Source: a virus
DNA: 64,000 nucleotides
IMG/VR virus record: IMGVR_UViG_3300010883_000007
Span: 40,453 to 104,452 of that record
Reading direction: 5' to 3' (one strand)
This document shows positions 43,315-51,600 of the stretch, in pieces; position 1 is the stretch's first letter, and each line of letters starts with the position of its first letter. Below the pieces are notes generated by a model, which worked only from the letters and a program-made list of their open reading frames with translations, ran no database searches and was not told the DNA's origin. The position numbers were made by a program, and so were the translations under genes.

Positions 43315-44937
43315 CTACTTCACCTTTGCGACGGAGCTCTTGAAGTTATCCAACGATGCAGCCAGGGTCTCACACGCTACCTTGAGGTTAACCAGAGGGA
43401 ATCCCTGGTTTCCCATCTCGTTCTTAGCTGTGTCACAGAATGTCTTGAGCATATCTGCCAACGTGTCACCCAGTACAACCGGCTCCTCGGCTGCTTCACC
43501 GAGAAATATCTGTCCGTCTCTGCCATCTCCAATTACAATTGTCTTCGCATCAATGAGAAGCTTGCCACCCGGAAGAAGAACTATCGCGCAGATGTCCTCT
43601 GCCTTCTCATCCTGTCGAATGATGCGTATTGATCCTTCTTCCTTTGGAATCTCACCCCAGTCTCCCGACTCCTCCTTAGAGTTTCTGGCAACGATTCTCA
43701 CCTGATTCGACTTGGCAATAATGTAGGGTTGTCCATCGACTGCCTTTACATTATGTTCGTCCTTCATAAAACCCGGGGTCATCCCGTCCAGGTCGAAGTT
43801 CTTGTCCCCGTCTGTGTTCATAGAGATATACACCCGGGCAGCGTCGTGCATAAAGTCCGGGTCGCCCTCAGCTGGATGAGAGAGGCGATTTTCCTCGTGG
43901 TCTCCCCTCTTACTTCCTCCGCCGAGGGCGCTGTCATCACCGTTTGCAGTCGGATTCTTGTCTGTCTCGAATGTGTCTCTTGCGTTCTTGATCGCCCTAG
44001 GGCGTGTCTCCCGAAGAGGTTTCTTCTCATCCGGGTCACCAAAATATCTTCCGCGGCCGGCTACGAGGTCGATTGTTCCGGAGAAAGCCCGTGGTGGTGT
44101 GTCCTCGGGATCTGTAGCATTCGACTTTGTGCCGTCCGGGCGATCGGTAACCCCCCAACCGCGGTCTTGGCCGAGGCAGATCAGGGCGTTGTTCGACCCC
44201 TGAAGAACTAGATCCCCGGGGCGGCTGGTGAATCGAGGCACAGGCTCCGGCAGAAAGGACTTGCCTGCCAGTGAGCCCGTAAAGATCATCTCGTATGCTT
44301 CAACTTCAGACAGGGTAGTCGTATCTTTCGTCTCGGCCGGACCATTGGGAAAGCCGGGGATAAAGGGTGACTCTAGTCCCTCATCAGCCCCCTCGTCTGC
44401 ATCATCCTCGGTCTCGCCGGCGTCTTCCAACGCCTTAGCTGCATCACTAGTGTCTTGGTCCTGCTTACCCACGTTAAGCTCGAACTTCCGGTCGCCGTGA
44501 GTGTAGTTAACGTCATCGACAAAGTTGGCCTCTGTAATTCGACACATCCAGTAACCTACACTCTGGGGTACATCCAGGGATTCCAGGAGTACCCAGATTT
44601 GTTCCCCCTGCTTAACAGGTAGTGTTAAGTGGGGTGGAAAGAAGGGGTAGCACAGAAGATCACCAGCTGAACTCTTGTCTGCAGCATTCGTGTAGATTCT
44701 GGCAATTATTGAATTCCTGGGTGCTGACTGTAGCTTGGTGGGGTTAGTGAGGGACTTGGCCAGCTCATCCAACTCCTCCGGTGTTCGAAGGGAAGTATCA
44801 CTCAAGATCTCGACAACGACAGCGCGCTGGAGAATATTGATGGGAGCAGCAGTCTGCAGAGCTGTCAGCTCTTCGGATATATCCCGGACGCCGGCAGCCA
44901 TCTGGCGGACAGCATCTACGCCCTGGCCGCTTCCCAT
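43315..44937 (-). CDS. gp5-like baseplate hub/spike protein
   Basis: A protein of 540 residues. Residues about 60-150 look like the OB-fold of gp5/VgrG hubs (NSIIARIYTNAAD, LPVKQGEQIWVLLESLDVPQSVGYWMCRI). A long acidic linker follows (EDAGETEDDADEGADEG), then a central domain (RPGDLVLQGSNNALICLGQDRG) and a C-terminal strand-rich segment (GGKLLIDAKTIVIGDG) as in spike stems. The lysozyme domain of T4 gp5 is absent: I see no catalytic Glu-Asp motif and no lysozyme length insertion, so peptidoglycan cleavage must be done by another protein. Its neighbours are gp25 and gp6, with the hydrophobic gene in between. The assignment rests on context and the OB-like segment. Confidence 0.72.
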   Translation of the reverse strand: MGSGQGVDAVRQMAAGVRDISEELTALQTAAPINILQRAVVVEILSDTSLRTPEELDELAKSLTNPTKLQSAPRNSIIARIYTNAADKSSAGDLLCYPFFPPHLTLPVKQGEQIWVLLESLDVPQSVGYWMCRITEANFVDDVNYTHGDRKFELNVGKQDQDTSDAAKALEDAGETEDDADEGADEGLESPFIPGFPNGPAETKDTTTLSEVEAYEMIFTGSLAGKSFLPEPVPRFTSRPGDLVLQGSNNALICLGQDRGWGVTDRPDGTKSNATDPEDTPPRAFSGTIDLVAGRGRYFGDPDEKKPLRETRPRAIKNARDTFETDKNPTANGDDSALGGGSKRGDHEENRLSHPAEGDPDFMHDAARVYISMNTDGDKNFDLDGMTPGFMKDEHNVKAVDGQPYIIAKSNQVRIVARNSKEESGDWGEIPKEEGSIRIIRQDEKAEDICAIVLLPGGKLLIDAKTIVIGDGRDGQIFLGEAAEEPVVLGDTLADMLKTFCDTAKNEMGNQGFPLVNLKVACETLAASLDNFKSSVAKVK

Positions 44938-44943
44938 AGTCTG

Positions 44944-45315
44944 TTACTCCCCTGAGCCTATCTTTTCGAATAATTCATTAGGATCGATCTTTGCATCATA
45001 ATCCTGAGCCTTCGCGATGAGCTCGGCTAGCCTGAGAATCTGCTCGTTCGACTTACACATTCGCTCCAGGTACTTCGACATCACAGACCCTAGAGTTACA
45101 TGCTCTGAAGCGCCTCCCGTCATCTGCTTCCACGCGTCGGTAAAGAGCAACGACGCGTTCTCCCGATCTAGCAGGGCGTTCTCGTATATCTCCTTCCACA
45201 GGAGCTTCTTCTTCTCCTCTGTTGAGGAGAGATGTTCCAGGATGTCAGCGAAGCGCTCGATCTTCTTGTCAGCCTTACTCATCTTATCCATCATATCGCT
45301 TAGTGCTTTGGACAT
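44944..45315 (-). CDS. Small helical protein between sigma factor and hub
   Basis: A protein of 123 residues beginning MSKALSDMMDKMSKADKKIERFADIL, mainly helical with Lys/Glu/Leu heptad-like spacing. The C-terminal helix NEQILRLAELIAKAQDYDAKIDPNELFEKI is well defined. The longer frame (start 45438) overlaps most of the end of the sigma gene and is unlikely; the ATG at 45315 has AGGAT upstream and begins 11 bases after the sigma stop. There is no zinc motif. By position between a late sigma factor and the first tail gene it might be an assembly or transcription co-factor (the T4 counterpart gp33 is also a short helical protein), but I see no sequence match and state this only as a possibility. 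Confidence 0.62.
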   Translation of the reverse strand: MSKALSDMMDKMSKADKKIERFADILEHLSSTEEKKKLLWKEIYENALLDRENASLLFTDAWKQMTGGASEHVTLGSVMSKYLERMCKSNEQILRLAELIAKAQDYDAKIDPNELFEKIGSGE

Positions 45316-45325
45316 ATTTGCTATC

Positions 45326-46060
45326 CTAAAAGAGGGTGTACTTGGCGTCGGGACCGACGAGTCTTCGATAGTGCTTTCGTATTGAAGACATCGCGACTGA
45401 AAGCTGCTTGGGTGACAGGCCTGATATATCACGAACATAGATTAGGACTGCCCGCTTGTTTAAAAAGTCCAGGTCGTCAATATTCTTGAAGACAGTAATT
45501 ACTGCGCTAATACAGGTCTTCTCTGTCTCACTAGTCACTAAACCGGAGATTTCCTTCAGTACTGCCTGAATCTCGTCCTTCAGGCCGGCGCGAATGAGTA
45601 TTTCATCAGGAGCGGGAATTACATCGTGTGACTCAAAGATAGCCTTTTGACGCATTGTCATTCCGTGGGGATTGTCGATACTCACATGGCGCTTAACCCG
45701 CTTTCTCTGCTGCCTGGACCTGATTATCAGCCAGTTCTTGGCCACTACGTTGAAGTATGAGAAAGCCTTTGTGCCTCGTTCGGGTTTCCACTTGTGTATG
45801 GACTCGTAGAGAAAGGAGACACAATCTGTCTTAAGGTCACTAAACGTATCATACGGTGTTTTAAATCCGTATACGAAAATGAGGTTCTCTACCAGTTTCT
45901 CAAAGGCAGGCTGAATCTCAGCAAGATACCTCTTTGTCTTATCATCCATCACCTCTAGTGTCTGATAATCAATTATTGCTGCCTGGGTATCCATGGTGAA
46001 GTACATATTACGTGTCTTCCCAGGATTTCGCCGTATCTTTCTTTTAACTCGCCTAGCCAC
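45326..46060 (-). CDS. Late transcription sigma factor, T4 gp55-like
   Basis: A protein of 244 residues related to sigma region 2. The helices ETKRYLAEI, TFSDLKTDCVSFLYESIHKWKPERGTKAFSYFNVVAKNWLIIRSRQQRKRVKRH give the conserved core (the pattern of KWKP.RGTKAFSYF followed by an Arg/Lys-rich helix is shared with gp55 of marine T4-like phages). The C-terminal third is helical and lacks a normal region 4, as in gp55, which binds host RNA polymerase and the sliding clamp to read TATAAATA-type late promoters. The start is GTG at 46060, with GGAG 8 bases upstream, overlapping the small membrane-protein gene by 8 bases. All tail genes downstream would be its targets. I did not find a clear TATAAATA ahead of them. 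Confidence 0.85.
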   Translation of the reverse strand: MARRVKRKIRRNPGKTRNMYFTMDTQAAIIDYQTLEVMDDKTKRYLAEIQPAFEKLVENLIFVYGFKTPYDTFSDLKTDCVSFLYESIHKWKPERGTKAFSYFNVVAKNWLIIRSRQQRKRVKRHVSIDNPHGMTMRQKAIFESHDVIPAPDEILIRAGLKDEIQAVLKEISGLVTSETEKTCISAVITVFKNIDDLDFLNKRAVLIYVRDISGLSPKQLSVAMSSIRKHYRRLVGPDAKYTLF

Positions 46061-46382
46061 TTATGATCTCCTCGAAATCTGATCCGGTTTCTTCGACGGC
46101 CTCTTCGTCCACGGCTGCTAGAGTTCTTGCTATCAAGAGAATCTCATCTCGGCACACCCGGACATCCTGTAGGACTGTCCTAATCTCATTACTATCGTAA
46201 TACAAGGGAATCTGGAGTATCTTACCAATTGATTTATAACGATCATCAAGCACATCCAGTGACCCCTCTATGGCATCTTGCACTGCTAGAATGATAAGAC
46301 CAAACCTAATTGCATAGAAACACGTCACCCCTAGAAGCACTAGTAGTCCAATAATTATGTATGTACTAATATCAAGCATCAT
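46053..46382 (-). CDS. Small membrane-anchored protein, unknown function
   Basis: A protein of 109 residues with one N-terminal membrane helix (YIIIGLLVLLGVTCFYAIRFGLIILAV, residues about 8-34), then a helical soluble part with many Asp, Glu and Arg (DVLDDRYKSIGKILQIP; RTVLQDVRVCRDEILLIARTLAAV) and an acidic tail. It overlaps both neighbours, glycosyltransferase stop by 4 bases (ATGA) and sigma gene start by 8, so it is clearly part of one transcript. I do not know the family. A possible role at the host membrane (for example host takeover or lysis timing) is conjecture. Confidence 0.65.
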   Translation of the reverse strand: MMLDISTYIIIGLLVLLGVTCFYAIRFGLIILAVQDAIEGSLDVLDDRYKSIGKILQIPLYYDSNEIRTVLQDVRVCRDEILLIARTLAAVDEEAVEETGSDFEEIISG

Positions 46383-47560
46383 TCTTCTTCTATCAATTTA
46401 GCCAGATTTTTTTCGTACACTAAGCGGATGCTCTCGTAGCTGTGACTCTCACGAAGTGAGTCCCTTAGCTTCAGGGCCCATTGCCTGGGAATCTCGGACT
46501 TTTTATAGAATGTCCTCAGCTTCTTCTTGGCATCTGCCTCCACTGGATTAGCCCACTTAGAATTCTCAACAAAAATATGATTGTCAACACGTGATGGGTG
46601 TATCTTGTTTAGGGAGTAGTTCACACCAATGAATTTGCCCTGGCGCATAAAATCCATGTGTCCAGACCAGGCTGTGGCTATAACCGGTAGGCCGGATGCT
46701 GCAGCCTCTAGAATCGGTAGACCGAAGCCCTCACCACGGGTAAGTGTCACCATAGCTTTTATCTTCTGATGACGATAGAGCGCAGCTACCTGATCATCGT
46801 CCATATGACCGTGAAGTAGGTATACCTTGGGATACTCCCCACGGCGGACTTCCCTAACCACTTGGGAGAATATCTTCTCTGTGATAATTCTATCTATCTT
46901 GGTCATCCTTCCGGAGTTAGACTTCACAACAATGCCCACATCGGAATCAGTGCTAAATTCTTCGCAGATCCACTTAAGCGTGTAGAAGAGGTTCTTTCGA
47001 TCATTATCTGGGTTATTGCCGGTAAGCTGACCAAAGAGTAGAAAATTGAATTCAGACTTCAAGTTTAAGTCTAGCTTTGGAAGCTCATTATCATCGAAAC
47101 TACAGGCGTCGTGAAAGGCTTCTGGTATCACAATAATTGGAACACTAAGATTCCCTGGCGACTTGAGAACCTTCTTAGTATGCTCTGACGGAACTACTAC
47201 AGCTGTCATCCTATTACATGCTTCTACCCACTCGGGATGACACCTGTCTGTCTCCACAGCTGCTGTGATCCCTATATTAACTCTGGCCAGTTCGGGATCC
47301 CACTCGTTAGGAAGCTGGATCTGGAGAGACACGTCATAGGGCGCGCCCTCTTTTGGCTCATGAAGCGATAATTTCATAATCTCACCCACTAGGCCCCCGA
47401 GATTCGAAGGATTTGTGTGCCACGGTGTGATCCCCCATGGAAGTAGCTGTGTTCGGACTTGGAAGTCTTTTCTAGAAAGTGCCCACCGCACTACCTGTCT
47501 GGAGTGTACACCATACCCAGACATTGTTAGAAGCGGACCTCGGACAACAACACTTTTCAT
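46379..47560 (-). CDS. Glycosyltransferase, GT4 (group 1) family
   Basis: A protein of 393 residues with a GT-B fold. The C-terminal nucleotide-sugar site is clear: TRGEGFGLPILEAAASGLPVIATAWSG, the EX7E-type motif of GT4 enzymes. The N-terminal domain opens MKSVVVRGPLLTMSGYGVHSR, where the Gly-rich turn belongs. The longer frame adds 19 residues before the ATG at 47560; they overlap the upstream gene and are unlikely. The substrate cannot be told. The gene follows the other GT4 gene with no gap and precedes the small membrane protein. It could build phage-specified sugar on the host surface or on virion protein. Confidence 0.82.
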   Translation of the reverse strand: MKSVVVRGPLLTMSGYGVHSRQVVRWALSRKDFQVRTQLLPWGITPWHTNPSNLGGLVGEIMKLSLHEPKEGAPYDVSLQIQLPNEWDPELARVNIGITAAVETDRCHPEWVEACNRMTAVVVPSEHTKKVLKSPGNLSVPIIVIPEAFHDACSFDDNELPKLDLNLKSEFNFLLFGQLTGNNPDNDRKNLFYTLKWICEEFSTDSDVGIVVKSNSGRMTKIDRIITEKIFSQVVREVRRGEYPKVYLLHGHMDDDQVAALYRHQKIKAMVTLTRGEGFGLPILEAAASGLPVIATAWSGHMDFMRQGKFIGVNYSLNKIHPSRVDNHIFVENSKWANPVEADAKKKLRTFYKKSEIPRQWALKLRDSLRESHSYESIRLVYEKNLAKLIEEE

Positions 47561-47561
47561 C

Positions 47562-48815
47562 CTATATCTCCCTGATTGACCACGCTTCTCGGCGTTGTCG
47601 CTCTGGCCACTCCTCAATTAGCTTCACTAATGAATTGTGCCACATATCAATTGTGTCATTAATTGCGAACTCGGACAGGGCATAGTCACGTGCCTTTTGT
47701 CCGAGCTCTGACCTGCCATCTGGGCCCATATTGTATAGCTTGAGGAAGCCGGCGGCTACTGTCTCAACAGATGTGTACTCCTCATAAATGTACGGGACCT
47801 GTTGTGAACCTACCATTGTCTTAAACTCAATTGGAAGGGCCACACCGTTCTCGGATCCGTCGCGGTGGTCTACAACTTGGCGAGTCAGTCCGCCTGTACA
47901 AGTGGCAATAATGGGCTTTCCGCACTGCATGGACTCTAGGGTTGATAGCCCGAATCCCTCAGCATAGCTCATCTGAATACAGCAGTCAGTGATATTGTGG
48001 AGAACATTCATCCTCTCAAACTCGACCCTGTCCGGGGAGAAGACCACGCTGTCAACAATTCCCAACATCTCCGCTGTCACCAGTAAATTGGGACCCTCGT
48101 TATCCTGGGGCTGTGTGTGAAGGAGGAGTGTTGCCTTTCGGTGACCATGCTCTTTCTCAAGCTTGTCCAAAAATATCTTCCATGCCCAGAGAAGATCGTT
48201 GGGTCGTTTGCGCTTAGCGTTTCTATTAACCCAAAAGGCGACAAAGTGATCCTGCCTCTCTGGACCCAGAATCTCAGTCTTGTACCTTGCAATATCCTGT
48301 GGGTTCAGAGGAAAGAATAGATCCTGGGGAAGAGCATGGGGAATGAAGTTGGTCTTCTCAGGAAACCACTTGCTTACAAAATCATATGTCAGATGTGAGT
48401 GGCAATTAATTAGATCTGTGGACTCATACAACACCTTATTATACTCTGGCGCCGGATAATTGTCCCAGACATGCCAATATGCTATAGGGCATACCTGATG
48501 TACCTCATCCTCCATCTCCCATAGCCAGACAAAGAATCTTGGATCTGTGAATATCAGGAGAACATCGGGCTGCTCCTGAGCCAATGTTGTCATAAGCATC
48601 TCTCGGCTGCCAAAGCCATCGATGGGCTTTATGATAAAGTCATCATTGATCACCACAACACGGTAATCATCATGCTTTATTGCAGCGCCGAACTGCCTGA
48701 CTGACCAAGTCCCTTTCTCTATCAGACCGTTGATCAAAAATCTGCTCTGGCAACCCACTCCGGAGCTGCTAAGGGCATGGTCCGAAAGCATCAATATTTT
48801 CTTCTTCTGCGTCAT
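47562..48815 (-). CDS. Glycosyltransferase, GT4 (group 1) family
   Basis: A protein of 417 residues. The N-terminus KKKILMLSDHALSSSGVGCQSRFL and the C-terminal YAEGFGLSTLESMQCGKPIIATCTGGLTRQVV give the GT-B fold, and the EGFGxxxxE donor-sugar motif is intact. The middle includes FWVNRNAKRKRPNDLLWAW, often seen in GT4 enzymes of marine phages. The predicted reaction is transfer of a hexose from a nucleotide sugar. Its stop lies 2 bases before the next GT4 start, so the pair are co-translated and probably act in series. A 13-codon frame in the 72-base gap before it ends in ATGA overlapping its start codon; I place no weight on it. Confidence 0.82.
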   Translation of the reverse strand: MTQKKKILMLSDHALSSSGVGCQSRFLINGLIEKGTWSVRQFGAAIKHDDYRVVVINDDFIIKPIDGFGSREMLMTTLAQEQPDVLLIFTDPRFFVWLWEMEDEVHQVCPIAYWHVWDNYPAPEYNKVLYESTDLINCHSHLTYDFVSKWFPEKTNFIPHALPQDLFFPLNPQDIARYKTEILGPERQDHFVAFWVNRNAKRKRPNDLLWAWKIFLDKLEKEHGHRKATLLLHTQPQDNEGPNLLVTAEMLGIVDSVVFSPDRVEFERMNVLHNITDCCIQMSYAEGFGLSTLESMQCGKPIIATCTGGLTRQVVDHRDGSENGVALPIEFKTMVGSQQVPYIYEEYTSVETVAAGFLKLYNMGPDGRSELGQKARDYALSEFAINDTIDMWHNSLVKLIEEWPERQRREAWSIREI

Positions 48816-48887
48816 ACTTGGTACTTCACTCCATCAATGGACCTACCAATCATAACAAACGGAAGATATCAGTAAAAGCTAGTCTGC

Positions 48888-49739
48888 TCAGGGACAGGCA
48901 GGTGTGTTCTTAAACTCACAAAATCTGCACGACTGGCGATTCTTGAGAGTGATACCTTTTTGTAGACCCCAGATCATATTATTTACCATCTTATTGGCCT
49001 TGTCCAAAGTCTTAGGTCCTGTGGACACTTCAAATAAACTGCAGACATTCGGCCCACTGGATCCTCTCTTGAGGAGAATGAATCCTGTCTTGACATCTTT
49101 GAGGGGAATGTTATTCTTCTCAGCCCAGTAACTCTTGTAGAGCGCAATCTGAGCAAGTGTCAGAAAGTCCTGTTTCTTCTGCCGATGCCAGCCTCGAGGG
49201 CTCGCGGTCTTCCAGTCGAGGATCCAGTACTTCATCTGGCCTCGCTTATTCTTAGCTTTGAGGACTACATCAATATAACCCTTAAAGGTCACAGCCTCAT
49301 TGTCTTTGATAGACTCGTAGAGTGGCTCCTCCGCGCTGACACACTCCCATCCAGGGAACTCTGTGTCTAGAAAGCCGGACACTTCACTGAGTGTATCTTT
49401 AGCCCACTGGATCCAATTCTCAACAGGATCATGCTTATATGTCCAACCCTGGTTTCGCGCTTCACGCTGGCGCCTCTTAACGAACTCTTCCTCATCAAAC
49501 CCATGTGTTTCCCACGCAGCCTCGATAGCGTCAATCGCCGGCTGGGGATCCATAACTCCAGTCTTGAGAAACGACTCACAGCACTCATGAATAGCAGTAC
49601 CATAATCTAGATAGGGAGAGGCAATATCCTGTCCGAGCTTGTCGATGTATAGCAGCTTGTGCTTCCATGGACACTCCTTCCAGTTCTTCACCTCAGAGTA
49701 GGATACATGAGCTTTACCGGTAGGTAGTAATGAGTTCAT
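48888..49739 (-). CDS. PD-(D/E)XK nuclease, Cas4/RecB type, with Fe-S cysteine set
   Basis: A protein of 283 residues. It begins HVSYSEVKNWKECPWKHKLLYID, where the Cys near residue 22 is the first cluster ligand. The nuclease core is GTAIHECCESF, then GWECVSAEEPLYESIKDNEAVTFKGYIDVVLKA (the Asp of GYIDVV), and KYWILDWKTASP (D..K motif). It ends CRFCEFKNTPACP, giving the three closing Cys of a 4Fe-4S cluster as in Cas4 and AddB. The role is probably 5' or 3' end resection or recombination. The ATG at 49739 is favoured because the product then begins just before the conserved motif. It stands alone among glycosyltransferases, 49 bases after the epimerase gene, so it may have its own expression. 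Confidence 0.87.
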   Translation of the reverse strand: MNSLLPTGKAHVSYSEVKNWKECPWKHKLLYIDKLGQDIASPYLDYGTAIHECCESFLKTGVMDPQPAIDAIEAAWETHGFDEEEFVKRRQREARNQGWTYKHDPVENWIQWAKDTLSEVSGFLDTEFPGWECVSAEEPLYESIKDNEAVTFKGYIDVVLKAKNKRGQMKYWILDWKTASPRGWHRQKKQDFLTLAQIALYKSYWAEKNNIPLKDVKTGFILLKRGSSGPNVCSLFEVSTGPKTLDKANKMVNNMIWGLQKGITLKNRQSCRFCEFKNTPACP

Positions 49740-49750
49740 AAACCTATTAT

Positions 49751-49761
49751 ACCTCGAGGTA
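49751..49761. other. Perfect 12-base palindrome just upstream of the nuclease start
   Basis: TACCTCGAGGTA spans 49750-49761, 11 bases before the nuclease ATG, and overlaps its likely ribosome-binding region. It could be an operator or just an XhoI-containing chance palindrome; no repeat copy was seen elsewhere. Confidence 0.25.
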
Positions 49762-49787
49762 CAGCGCTTTATCACGTAGCATAAAAA

Positions 49788-50654
49788 TTAAGCTTCGACA
49801 AATTTACGTACGTACATTTCAAGATTGATCTGAGGGTCCCAGCCGGTAGCTTCTCTCATTTCGGTGTAGTCAGCCAATGTAATCCATGCCTCGCCCGGGC
49901 GCTTCTGAACGTACTCCACCTCGCCGCCAAACATTGTGGCTAACTCATTGATTGAGTAGTTCTCACCTGTTCCCAGCTGAAATATCTCTGAGTTCCACTT
50001 GCCATCACCCAGGGTCTTGAATCCCGACACAATATCACTCACGTGTGTGAAATCGCGGCGCTGTTCGCCTGTTCCTGTGATGGTTAATGGGTTACCATCT
50101 GAGTGCTGCTGCTGGAAGACACCCACCACAGTGGCATACGGTCCTGATGTTGGCTGTCGATCGCCGTAGACATTGAAAAATCTGGCAATAACTGTGCTAA
50201 GTCCGTAGACCTGACTGTATAATTCACATGTACGTTCCCCAGTGTGTTTGGCGAAAGCGTAGGGATTAAGCATCTCTCCACCGTATGCTGATGAGGATCC
50301 CGCATACACAACTTTGGCGTCGGCAGTTCGGGCGAACTCCAAAACATTCGCGGTGCCCCACGCGTCTATTGAGATATATTTGAGAGGATCCTTGAAGCTC
50401 GGCTGGATTCTGGCTAGCGCTGCCAAGTGGTAAATTACATCAAAACCCTGTGCGGCATCCTGCTGGTATCGGTATGTATTGATGTTCCTTACATCGTCGA
50501 TCCAGTACGTCACTCCCTCACACTGATAGCTTCGGTTGCTGGACTCAGAACAAAGGTTGTCCATGACAGTTAGATCGTGGCCCTCCTGTATCAAAGCTTC
50601 CACAAGGTGTGAGCCAATAAATCCCAACCCTCCGGTCACTAAAACTCTAGACAT
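49788..50654 (-). CDS. NAD-dependent nucleotide-sugar epimerase/dehydratase (SDR)
   Basis: A protein of 288 residues of the extended short-chain dehydrogenase family. The Rossmann turn VTGGLGFIGSH (residues 6-16), a Ser in GSSSAYGG, and the catalytic Tyr-Lys pair in NPYAFAKHTGE are all present. It includes RFFNVYGDRQ, typical of UDP-hexose 4-epimerases and related enzymes. Length is somewhat below the usual 310-340. The reaction is probably C4 epimerisation or dehydration of a UDP- or GDP-sugar. It pairs with the nucleotide-sugar dehydrogenase just upstream (8 bases apart) as in exopolysaccharide clusters. The exact sugar cannot be told from sequence. Confidence 0.85.
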   Translation of the reverse strand: MSRVLVTGGLGFIGSHLVEALIQEGHDLTVMDNLCSESSNRSYQCEGVTYWIDDVRNINTYRYQQDAAQGFDVIYHLAALARIQPSFKDPLKYISIDAWGTANVLEFARTADAKVVYAGSSSAYGGEMLNPYAFAKHTGERTCELYSQVYGLSTVIARFFNVYGDRQPTSGPYATVVGVFQQQHSDGNPLTITGTGEQRRDFTHVSDIVSGFKTLGDGKWNSEIFQLGTGENYSINELATMFGGEVEYVQKRPGEAWITLADYTEMREATGWDPQINLEMYVRKFVEA

Positions 50655-50662
50655 GTCTTCTC

Positions 50663-51520
50663 CTAATCATCACTCACTGCTCGGCCGGGCATCTTTTCCC
50701 AATCACGATCATCTCGAACTTCATCATTTTTCTCCTTAACTGCCTGGAGAACTGTCGATTTTAGGCCGCGCTCCGCGAATACTGTTATCATTGCATTCAA
50801 GTCCTTGGGAAAGCAGTGTCCGCCGAACCCAAACGATCCGTCTGGACCTGGGACAGAAAAGTGTGTAGGCCCAAGGCGTTTATCATAAAGCGCATACTCA
50901 ACCACCTTATCGTAGTCTAAACCGAGGCGGGTGCACAGCTGGTACATCTCGTTCGAGAACGAGACTTTGGCAGATAGGAAGCAGTTTATAAAGTACTTCA
51001 CCATCTCCGCATGATCAGAGCTTGTCTTAATGATAGGCACAGCTGGGAATGCTTTGCGAAACAGGGTTTTTACTATCGACGATGCGGGTCGAGGCCCACC
51101 AACAATTATTCTAGTCTGATTCTTGAAGTCATTGACTGCATTAGCCTCTGTCAGAAACTCCGGACAGAACACCACTGTTATATCATCGAACTCCTCGTTT
51201 AGAGAGCTTGTGGTGCCAGGAGGCACAGTTGATTTGAGGATCACAATTCGATCCTTGAATTTAAGCTCTCGACACAAGTCGTTTACTTCTTCAACAACGT
51301 CTTCAACAATTCTAATGTCACACGATCCATCAGGACGCATAGGTGTTGGAAGACACACAAAAATAATTCTGCATGTCTCGACTACTTCTCTAAGGGACAT
51401 GCAATTGCACAGGGCCCGATTAATATCAAATGTTCGTAAATTGTAGAAGCCTGAAAGGCCTTCGCGAATTGCTCCGCCCACAAATCCCTGACCAACAATT
51501 CCTACTGAATTAAGGCTCAT
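50663..51520 (-). CDS. UDP-glucose/GDP-mannose dehydrogenase-like protein, short form
   Basis: A protein of 285 residues. The Rossmann domain reads VGIVGQGFVGGAIREGL; the second domain has ILKSTVPPGTT, FCPEFLTEANAVNDF and the catalytic Cys motif GFGGHCFPKDLNAM near residue 240. Normal members are about 390-450 residues and end with a UDP-binding domain; this one stops soon after the Cys motif, so that domain is missing. It may still oxidise a nucleotide sugar to a uronate, perhaps with help from a partner. Its start has AGGAGG upstream, and a hairpin lies just before it. It precedes the epimerase by 8 bases. Confidence 0.83.
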   Translation of the reverse strand: MSLNSVGIVGQGFVGGAIREGLSGFYNLRTFDINRALCNCMSLREVVETCRIIFVCLPTPMRPDGSCDIRIVEDVVEEVNDLCRELKFKDRIVILKSTVPPGTTSSLNEEFDDITVVFCPEFLTEANAVNDFKNQTRIIVGGPRPASSIVKTLFRKAFPAVPIIKTSSDHAEMVKYFINCFLSAKVSFSNEMYQLCTRLGLDYDKVVEYALYDKRLGPTHFSVPGPDGSFGFGGHCFPKDLNAMITVFAERGLKSTVLQAVKEKNDEVRDDRDWEKMPGRAVSDD

Positions 51521-51534
51521 CTATTCTACCTCCT

Positions 51535-51555
51535 AGCATTGCGGCCTGCAGTGCT
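51535..51555 (-). other. Hairpin just upstream of the nucleotide-sugar dehydrogenase
   Basis: In the minus strand AGCACTGC-AGGCC-GCAATGCT forms an 8-base-pair stem with one mismatch and a 5-base loop, ending two bases before the AGGAGG site of 50663-51520. No U-run follows, so it is more likely to tune translation or mark RNA processing than to stop transcription. The remainder of the 80-base gap contains nothing I can name. Confidence 0.4.
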
Positions 51556-51600
51556 GGGTGTAACTGTACCGCGTATTTCTCGAACTTTTAGGTCGTTTCA

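Noticed and set aside
43315-44937. Lysozyme domain in the gp5-like hub
   Set aside because: The length and the middle sequence lack the catalytic Glu motif and the conserved lysozyme core.
45326-46060. Possibility of an archaeal virus rather than a phage
   Set aside because: A bacterial-type sigma factor, gp25 and gp6 baseplate proteins and consistent GGAG ribosome-binding sites point to a bacterial host.
48813-48854. A 13-codon frame whose ATGA stop overlaps the GT4 start
   Set aside because: It lacks a ribosome-binding site and the overlap can occur by chance.
49747-49752. TATAAT on the minus strand just before the nuclease gene, as a promoter
   Set aside because: It lies only 7 bases from the start codon, with no acceptable -35 box at 16-18 bases, so a normal promoter there would be leaderless.
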